From Rhodospirillales bacterium (GTDB lineage: Bacteria > Pseudomonadota > Alphaproteobacteria > Micavibrionales > Micavibrionaceae): a stretch of 64,000 nt of DNA. Shown here one piece after another: positions 58,000-64,000 of the stretch. A model generated the notes under the pieces. That model was given only the letters and a program-made list of their open reading frames with translations. It was not told where the DNA came from and made no database searches. The stretch spans positions 186,001 through 250,000 of the forward strand of contig JACKJB010000002.1 of assembly GCA_020638155.1 (NCBI GenBank), read 5' to 3'. The number at the start of each line of letters is the position of its first letter. Position 1 is the first letter of the stretch. The translations under genes and the position numbers were made by a program.

Positions 58000-59430
58000 A
58001 TGACCGAGATCGCAGCAACAGGATCTGCTTCATCCAAAAAACAAGATAAAATGGCGGGCGAATCGTTCGCACCGTCCAAGGAAATTCTGGATCTCTGGAA
58101 GGGCGTGCATAATGATATGCGCGGCGAATTCGGTGAAGCGGTCTTCCGTAGCTGGCTGAAGCCGTTGACGTTGCAGGCCTGCTATCACGGGACGCTGGAA
58201 GTTTCCGTGCCGACCCGTTTTATGCGTGACTGGATTCAAACGCATTATGCCGGGCGCATCCTTGAAATGTGCGCCGAGCAAAATGCCGAGATCAAGCGTC
58301 TGGAAGTTGTTGTCGTACAGAATGCGATCCTGTCCGATGACGAGCCGGAAGTTGAGAGCAAGAAACTAAAAGCGAACGAGAACAAAAAGGAAGAAGATCC
58401 GTATAACCTGTCTTCCCCGTTTGATCCGCGCTTTACGTTCGAGAATTTTGTTGTCGGGAAACCGAATGCGCTGGCGCATGCCGCGGCGCGCCGGGTTGTC
58501 GAGAGCCAGAATGTTCCGTTTAATCCGCTGTTCTTGTATGGCGGGGTTGGTTTGGGCAAAACGCACCTGATGCATGCGATCGGCTGGGCCATGAAAGAAC
58601 AGTGGCCTGAGAAGAACGTGATGTATATGTCTGCGGAAAAATTTATGTATCAGTTCGTCAAAGCCCTGCGCAGCAAGGACACGATGAATTTCAAAGATAC
58701 ATTCCGGTCTGTCGATGTGCTGATGATTGATGATATCCAGTTCATCAGTGGCAAAGAATCAACGCAGGAAGAATTCTTCCATACCTTTAATGCGCTGGTT
58801 GACCAGAACAAGCAGATCATTATTTCTGCCGACAAGTCGCCGTCAGACCTGCTGGGTCTTGAAGAGCGCCTGCGTTCCCGTCTGGCTTGGGGCCTGGTGG
58901 CTGATATTCACCCGAGCACCTATGATCTGCGTCTTGGTATTATGCAGTCCAAGCGTGAGCAGCTCGGTGCGGATATTCCCGATGCGGTGCTGGAATTCCT
59001 CGCGCTGAAAGTGACCAGCAACATTCGCGAGCTTGAAGGCGCGCTGAACCGGATCGTTGCGCATGCCGATGTGACCAAGCAGGCGATTACACTTGAAACA
59101 ACGCAGGAAGTTCTTGTCGATCTGCTGCGGGCGCATGACCGCCGGATCACGATTGATGAGATCCAGCGCAAGGTTGCGGAGCACTACAATATTCGCATGA
59201 CCGACATGCATTCCGCCCGCCGGGCACGTAATGTTGCCCGTCCGCGCCAGGTGGCGATGTATCTGGCCAAGCAACTGACCGCGCGCAGCCTGCCGGAGAT
59301 CGGCCGTAAATTTGGTGGCCGCGATCACACCACGGTGATGCATGCGGTGCGCAAGATCGAAGAGCTGATGAATGATGATGCGCAGATTTCGCAGGATGTT
59401 GAAATCATCCGCCGTGCGCTCACAGGCTGA
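58000..59430 (+). CDS. dnaA: Chromosomal replication initiator DnaA
   Basis: AAA+ initiator that opens the replication origin. The 476-aa protein has domain I (LWKGVHNDMRGEFGEAVFRSWLKPL), a short charged linker, domain III with Walker A GGVGLGKTHL and Walker B MIDDIQF, and domain IV with the DNA-binding helix-turn-helix and signature GGRDHTTVMHAVRKIEEL. The frame starts at a GTG at 57964 in the track region, but ATG 58000 has GGGAG upstream and is preferred. A terminator follows at 59511. Confidence 0.97.
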   Translation: MTEIAATGSASSKKQDKMAGESFAPSKEILDLWKGVHNDMRGEFGEAVFRSWLKPLTLQACYHGTLEVSVPTRFMRDWIQTHYAGRILEMCAEQNAEIKRLEVVVVQNAILSDDEPEVESKKLKANENKKEEDPYNLSSPFDPRFTFENFVVGKPNALAHAAARRVVESQNVPFNPLFLYGGVGLGKTHLMHAIGWAMKEQWPEKNVMYMSAEKFMYQFVKALRSKDTMNFKDTFRSVDVLMIDDIQFISGKESTQEEFFHTFNALVDQNKQIIISADKSPSDLLGLEERLRSRLAWGLVADIHPSTYDLRLGIMQSKREQLGADIPDAVLEFLALKVTSNIRELEGALNRIVAHADVTKQAITLETTQEVLVDLLRAHDRRITIDEIQRKVAEHYNIRMTDMHSARRARNVARPRQVAMYLAKQLTARSLPEIGRKFGGRDHTTVMHAVRKIEELMNDDAQISQDVEIIRRALTG

Positions 59431-59510
59431 GGCTTGCGGGCTAAAGTTTAAAAGTACTGTCCTCCTGTCTTCTGGTTTCTCTTAACCCACCAGGGACAGG
59501 GTATCTCTCG

Positions 59511-59538
59511 CGGAGCCTTTTACGGCTCCGTTTTTTTA
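59511..59538 (+). terminator. Terminator of dnaA
   Basis: CGGAGCC and GGCTCCG pair around TTTTAC and are followed by seven T. It is shared with the convergent subtilase gene, whose stop lies at 59536. Confidence 0.85.
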
Positions 59539-61857
59539 TTGGGTAAAGCCGAGGCTTTTGCCGTAGAGCAGGGCCATATTGACGGGACTGTTAATCTGGA
59601 CCATGCGCAGATCGATGAAGGGCTTCGCATCAAAACGCGATTTCGGTTCGGCCAAAGGTTTTGTCACCGTAATGCGAATCGTGTCTCCGGTTTTGAGCTG
59701 TTGTCCGGCAAAACGGAAATCGGTTGTCAGCCCGCTGGGGCTTAGGTCGAGTGCGCGCGGTTTGTCCGTGCCGATTTCAATCAGGGCGGCACCCTTATCT
59801 GTCGATGTTTCAAAAGGAATCCCGGCTCGCACCTGCGTGATAATGCCATCGCGCGGTACAGTCATGCGGTAGGTGATTCGGTTGTCGTGCCGGGTGACGA
59901 TGTCGCTTTTATCAAATGTCAGCCGGACAGTTTGCGGCGCGCTCGGGGTGATGCCGGGCATGTAAAGGGACCACAGCGTCATCTGGTATAAAAGTTTTTC
60001 GGCGCGTTGCGGATCAATGACGCCGGCACCGCACCGATCATTCATGGCAAGGCCTGCCGCATTATAAAACACAGGGGTTATTTTGCTGGTGGCTTCATCA
60101 ATCATGCCGTGCGGCTGCGCCGTCATCATCAGCGCCATCAGGATATCTTCGTGCGTCATGCCGTACGGCATAGTGGCAGAGCGCGCGAAAACACCCGCAA
60201 GTTTTTTTTCTACAGATGCTGCAGCCGGGGACGTAAATGACGTGCCCGAGTAAAATTCTCCATTTTTCTTTGGCAGCAACGCGCAAAATGCCGGGCGCAT
60301 TTCGCTGTAATCTTCAACGACGATCCGGTCTGCTTTGCTGTGGCGGGCGGCGCCGACGCGGACATTGGTCATCGAGTGATAATCCGGACTTGAATGCTGA
60401 AGACAGAAATCAACGCCGTCAACGCTCAGGCACGGCTTTGTTCCTTCATTGCCGGCACTGTTGTAATGGATATAGTTTTTATCATCAACGGTATCCAGAT
60501 AAGGCGGGTAGAAATTTGAATATTTGTTATAGCTTGTTAACGCGCCGCCGTTATCGGTCACCAGTTCTATGCTTTGGGATACGATCACGTAATCATCGAA
60601 ATTATATTGAAGCACAAAATCCAGCGGTCCTGCCTGGTATGAGGTGGGGTTTTGCGCGATAGAGATGATCCGGGCCCATTCCGGATCGCCCAGAGCCCTG
60701 GATACGCCCATGGCAACCCGGCTGGTGTCTTCGATATGCGCCCCGCCTGCAGGGCTTTCACGAGTCTGCTCGGCGATAATAAGGACCGGGCTGAGCTTGT
60801 TCTCCCCGATAGGGTTCGCGGTATAATGTAACGAAGGGAATGTGTTGAAGTCACTTGCCGGGGCGACGATTTCATCGGCCCTTTTCCACTGCGTCACATC
60901 GATATAAGACGGGCTGACGGTTTGCAGATACTGTTTGATTTCCGCATAGGGCGTTTGTGCCCGCGGTCTATGCTGCGCCGGTCCGGCTTTCGGCAGGCCT
61001 GTATATTTTATGACGGTGTCACGGAAATTATCAGGGGCGTAATCCAGCGCGTGATAGCCCCGGTCATCCCAAAAAGACAGCTTGAGCTGGTGATCCTGAA
61101 TGTAACGCAATAGCTCTTCAGAGCCTTTCCCCGCCGCCAGGTGCAGCAGGTTTGCCCCGGTACCCGGTGCTCTCAGGCTTTTCAGATCGACCCCGATTGC
61201 ATTCTGAATGAAATTCAGAACCGGTGTGATCCCTTGTGTGACGCTATCAATCTTGGACTCTGCGATTAAACCCCACAAAAAGTCCGGGCGGTTCTTCAGA
61301 AAACCCACATCCATTTTATAGCGTGTGTAAAGATGTTGCATGACGTTCCATTTATCCTGGAAATTCTGGCCGTATGCTTGTGAGCTAATGATGGTTTCCC
61401 CCAGGGTCTCGCCTCTTTCGTTGGGACGGTGCAAGTCGGCACCGAACATTACGGCCGTTTCCGCATTGGCAATACGGGGAGCCGCTTTCATGGTATAAAA
61501 CAGGGCATGCTGGCGGATATCCTGTGCGATTTTCTGATCTACCCCGTTTTCGACGAAGCCGGCCTCGGTCGCCAGCAAGGCTCTTTCCCGTATAAAATAA
61601 ACCGCATCTTTGTAACAGGACGCAGGTAAGGTTGTACCCTGGTCGATCGCGTTCTGCGACAGGTCGTCTGCAGCCAGATCTTGCGGGCAGGCATCTTTAG
61701 GCAGTTCCGGGACCAGCCAGGCCGAGTTCGGCAGGTCGTGCAAATCGGCTTCGATATCGGTGATCGGTCCGCTCAGAGCAAGATCGTCCCCTATGCTGGC
61801 GTGATGGCTCAGCAATGCGGCAAAAATCAAGCCCAGTTTTATTTTTTTCCTGCCCAT
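59536..61857 (-). CDS. Secreted subtilase-like protease with ankyrin-type N-terminal region
   Basis: A 773-aa exported protein. Signal peptide at residues 1-23 (LGLIFAALLSHHAS). N-terminal region (about 25-300) is helical with an ankyrin-like segment (GANLLHLAAGKGSEELLRYI). From about 310 is a divergent S8 serine protease domain: Asn of the oxyanion hole in YNSAGNEG, catalytic Ser in GTSFTSPAAAS (Gly538-Thr-Ser), and a candidate His in GGAHIEDTSRVA; the Asp is uncertain (ASDFNTFPS or SYIDVTQ). The C-terminal 150 residues form a beta domain. It is inserted, on the opposite strand, between dnaA and dnaN. Protease activity is likely but not certain. Confidence 0.75.
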   Translation of the reverse strand: MGRKKIKLGLIFAALLSHHASIGDDLALSGPITDIEADLHDLPNSAWLVPELPKDACPQDLAADDLSQNAIDQGTTLPASCYKDAVYFIRERALLATEAGFVENGVDQKIAQDIRQHALFYTMKAAPRIANAETAVMFGADLHRPNERGETLGETIISSQAYGQNFQDKWNVMQHLYTRYKMDVGFLKNRPDFLWGLIAESKIDSVTQGITPVLNFIQNAIGVDLKSLRAPGTGANLLHLAAGKGSEELLRYIQDHQLKLSFWDDRGYHALDYAPDNFRDTVIKYTGLPKAGPAQHRPRAQTPYAEIKQYLQTVSPSYIDVTQWKRADEIVAPASDFNTFPSLHYTANPIGENKLSPVLIIAEQTRESPAGGAHIEDTSRVAMGVSRALGDPEWARIISIAQNPTSYQAGPLDFVLQYNFDDYVIVSQSIELVTDNGGALTSYNKYSNFYPPYLDTVDDKNYIHYNSAGNEGTKPCLSVDGVDFCLQHSSPDYHSMTNVRVGAARHSKADRIVVEDYSEMRPAFCALLPKKNGEFYSGTSFTSPAAASVEKKLAGVFARSATMPYGMTHEDILMALMMTAQPHGMIDEATSKITPVFYNAAGLAMNDRCGAGVIDPQRAEKLLYQMTLWSLYMPGITPSAPQTVRLTFDKSDIVTRHDNRITYRMTVPRDGIITQVRAGIPFETSTDKGAALIEIGTDKPRALDLSPSGLTTDFRFAGQQLKTGDTIRITVTKPLAEPKSRFDAKPFIDLRMVQINSPVNMALLYGKSLGFTQ

Positions 61858-61976
61858 GATCCCGAATAGATTTTTTTGTTTAAGCGCAGTATCATAGCCA
61901 CTGCCTTTATCTTATGTCAAACAAAAAGTAACCTGATAAAGCTATGGGGAAAGCGGGGGATAAGCCGTGAAAGCGT

Positions 61977-62004
61977 TTGTCTGCCGCGGTGTGTATGCTA
62001 TATT
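61977..62004 (+). promoter_or_regulatory. dnaN promoter
   Basis: TTGTCT (61977-61982), a 16-bp spacer and TATATT (61999-62004), giving a leader of about 40 nt. dnaN needs its own promoter here because the subtilase gene separates it from dnaA. Confidence 0.5.
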
Positions 62005-62049
62005 CTGATTCACATCAGGATATTTTTTGGAGCTTGGGGAAATATTACC

Positions 62050-63158
62050 ATGAAATTCACAATTGACCGTGCCGCATTATTACGATCACTCAACCACGTG
62101 CAGAGCGTTGTTGAACGCCGCAACACTATTCCGATTTTGTCTAACGTGTTGCTGAAAGCTGATGACGGAACGCTGACCATGTCCACGACCGACATGGACC
62201 TTGAAATTCACGAATCTGTGGCTGCTGAAATTGACGTGGCCGGATCGACGACCGTCCCGGCGCATACGCTGCATGATATCGTCCGCAAATTGCCGGACGG
62301 CGAAGGTGTCGTGCTTGAAATGGGTGATGGCGGCAACGTCATGACGGTGAAAACCGGGCGCTCGAATTTCCGTCTGAGCTGCTTGCCGGTGGCCGACTTC
62401 CCGGAAATCAGCAATGCCGATTTCAGCACCAGCTTCGCGATCCCTGCGGCTGAGTTGCGGGCGCTGATCGACCGAACGAAATTCGCGATGAGCACCGAAG
62501 AAACCCGTTATTACCTGAACGGGATTTATGCACGAAGCCGATAATGACGGCGTTAAAGTGCTGCGGCGGTGGCAAACTGACGGTCACCGTTCATGCTGTT
62601 CGACATGCCGTTGCTCAAGGCGACCGGGATGCTGGCGTGATCGTGCCGCGTAAAACGGTTGGTGAGTTGCGCAAGCTTCTGGAAGAAGCTGCTGATACGA
62701 TCCAGGTCAGCCTGTCCGAAAGCAAAATGCGTTTTGCCTTCGATCACATTATCCTGACCAGTAAGCTGATCGACGGGACGTTCCCGAACTACGAACAGGT
62801 TATTCCGAAGGGCAATGACAAGATGGTCGAAGTGAACCCGAAAATTTTCTCGGGCGCGATCGACCGGGTCTCGACCATTTCCGATGGCAAGTCCCGTGCG
62901 GTAAAAATTGCGCTGGCCGGGAATACGATGACCCTGTCCGCGAACTCTCCTGAAGCCGGGAGCGCGACCGAGGATCTTGAAATTCACGGCAATGACAATA
63001 TGGAGATCGGCTTTAATGCGCGATATCTGCTGGACATCACCAGCCAGATCGAAGGTGACGGCTGCCGCCTGACTCTTGCTGATCCTGCCAGCCCGACGAT
63101 CATTCAGGATACGAGTGATAGCAGTGCACTGTACGTGCTGATGCCGCTGCGGGTTTGA
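62050..63158 (+). pseudogene. dnaN: DNA polymerase III beta clamp, interrupted by clustered frameshifts
   Basis: Sliding clamp that tethers polymerase III to DNA. Residues 1 to about 158 are intact (MKFTIDRAALLRSLNHVQSV, then domain II start IPAAELRALIDRTKFAMSTE). The frame then stops near 62544. In other frames the expected sequence MHEADNDGVKVLR, TDGHR, LFDMPLL and GVIVPRKTVGEL can be read in pieces between 62528 and 62650. From there to the C-terminus (SSALYVLMPLRV) the gene is intact. Spacing is consistent with about five small indels (net -4 nt; corrected length about 370 aa, normal). Since dnaN is essential and homopolymer-like positions are involved, sequencing error is the likeliest cause. 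Confidence 0.9.
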
Positions 63159-63181
63159 TTGAGACTTACAGAGTTAATTTG

Positions 63182-63212
63182 AGAGCACGGAGGGATCCGT
63201 GCTCTTTTTTAT
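63182..63212 (+). terminator. Terminator of dnaN
   Basis: GAGCACGGA and TCCGTGCTC pair around GGGA and are followed by TTTTTT, about 25 bp after the dnaN stop. Confidence 0.9.
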
Positions 63213-63290
63213 CCGTCATTGCGAGGAACGAAGTGACGAAGCAATCCAGAAGTCGTTTGCAAAAAGACTGAATTGTTTCGCCTGTGCTCA
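63213..63290. repeat. Intergenic palindromic repeat (ATTGCGAGGA/GCAATCCAG family)
   Basis: CGTCATTGCGAGGAACGAAG...GAAGCAATCCAG on the left, with a degenerate mirrored arm (TGCTCACAATGACTTGGG) on the right. This is the same family as the element that encodes the signal peptide of the gene at 10848. Confidence 0.75.
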
Positions 63291-63356
63291 CAATGACTTG
63301 GGAACATCTCCGTGAATCCTCTGTGCTCTCTGTGCCCTCTGTGGTTAAATATTCTT

Positions 63357-64000
63357 ATGTCTTGGGTTCGGGAAATACAGCTTACGAATTTTCGCTGTTA
63401 TGCGCAGGCGCGGCTGGGTGATCTGGCCGCGGGGCCTGTGATTTTGTACGGGCCGAACGGGGCGGGGAAGACGAACGTGCTTGAGGCCGTATCTTACCTT
63501 GCACCGGGGCGCGGGATGCGTGGGGCGAAAATGACCGAGATACAAAGACGTGCAGAGGAAACCGATCCGTGGTCGATTGCCGCCAAAGTCGAAACGCCTT
63601 ACGGCGAAACCCGCATCGGCACCGGGTGTGATCCGGTGCGCGACAGTAAACGGATCGTGCGCATTAACGGGGCGGCGGCCAAGGGGCAGAATGCGCTGGG
63701 GGAATATCTGTCCTGCGTGTGGCTGACGCCGCAGATGGACGGGTTGTTTATCGAAGGGGCTGCCGGGCGGCGGCGTTTTCTGGACAGGCTGGTCTTCGCG
63801 TTCGATCCGAGTCATTCCGGGCGGGTGACGCGCTACGAAAATGCGCTGCGCCAGCGCTCTAAACTTTTACAGGACGGCTCTGATGGACGGGGGGCTGACC
63901 CGGCATGGCTGGAAGGGCTGGAACAGACTATGGCCGAATCCGGTGTGGCGATCGCCGCGGCACGGCAGGATTTTACCGGGCGGCTGCAGCATGCCTGCGA
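63357..64000 (+). CDS. recF: DNA replication and repair protein RecF (N-terminal part)
   Basis: ABC-type ATPase loading RecA at gaps. The frame starts MSWVREIQLTNFRCYAQARL, has Walker A GPNGAGKTNVLEAVSYL and later GRRRFLDRLVFAFDP, all typical of RecF, and runs off the right edge after about 214 residues. The RecF start lacks a clear Shine-Dalgarno; the preceding bases are low-complexity CTCTGTG repeats. It completes the order dnaA, dnaN, recF. Confidence 0.93.
   Translation, partial: MSWVREIQLTNFRCYAQARLGDLAAGPVILYGPNGAGKTNVLEAVSYLAPGRGMRGAKMTEIQRRAEETDPWSIAAKVETPYGETRIGTGCDPVRDSKRIVRINGAAAKGQNALGEYLSCVWLTPQMDGLFIEGAAGRRRFLDRLVFAFDPSHSGRVTRYENALRQRSKLLQDGSDGRGADPAWLEGLEQTMAESGVAIAAARQDFTGRLQHAC

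Noticed and set aside
62050..63158. Programmed frameshifting in dnaN
   Set aside because: Several separate indels in both directions are needed; no slippery site or downstream structure explains them.

Overview
The window reads as a chromosomal segment of an alphaproteobacterium. Lineage markers are a DUF1674 (SdhAF4-like) protein, a Usg-family protein, an RNase E whose S1 domain carries an acidic and Arg/Gly-rich insertion, a eukaryotic-type NADP isocitrate dehydrogenase, a cvpA-purF pair, a heparinase II/III gene joined to rpe, and the order mutM, rpsT, dnaA, dnaN, recF. The precise order cannot be fixed from sequence alone. Several large secreted proteases and conserved-unknown genes would fit a Micavibrio-like or other poorly sampled lineage, but that is a guess.

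Layout. 1-4086 is an AT-rich accessory island. It holds the end of an IS3-type element, then a compact antiphage locus: a divergent WYL regulator (CapW-like), two small proteins (DUF2188 and an unknown), a CD-NTase and a two-TM beta-barrel effector (Cap15-like), i.e. a short CBASS system. It abuts a tRNA-Thr(CGT) with two 5'-half tRNA copies spaced exactly 134 bp apart. 4087-10642 is core: SRP RNA, dnaX, ybaB (recR does not follow), a ten-TM putative metal exporter, xth, and small membrane and EF-hand proteins. 10643-14306 is accessory: a large secreted Lcl_C/LamG protein whose signal peptide is encoded by a palindromic repeat, a decayed paralogue tail, and a REP-associated transposase. 14307-36932 is mostly housekeeping (CREST-family membrane protein, sdhAF4, chorismate mutase, rsmB, radA, metA, PAP2 enzyme, EAL protein, heparinase-like gene, rpe, cvpA-purF, SDR, mscS, der-bamB-yfgM-like operon, thioredoxin-like) with lineage-specific secreted metallopeptidases mixed in. 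36988-53140 holds unknown small genes, icd, an L,D-transpeptidase, AmiC-like amidase, rne with a 0.47 kb leader, a probable stand-alone RNA, a glycosyltransferase, heme A synthase, ferredoxin-NADP reductase and usg. 53141-64000 is groESL under a perfect CIRCE element, mutM, rpsT, dnaA, a reverse-strand secreted subtilase wedged between dnaA and dnaN, a dnaN with a cluster of indels, and the start of recF.

Themes. (1) The defence island is the best candidate for a biological system of interest: regulator, cyclase and membrane effector are recognisable, while the two small proteins between the regulator and cyclase have no known role. (2) Palindromic intergenic repeats of at least four families are scattered through the window, and in three cases they lie in frame inside genes (two signal peptides and one membrane-protein loop), recalling Rickettsia palindromic elements. 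(3) dnaN is broken by several small indels within about 120 bp, more likely a sequence error than a real loss of an essential gene.
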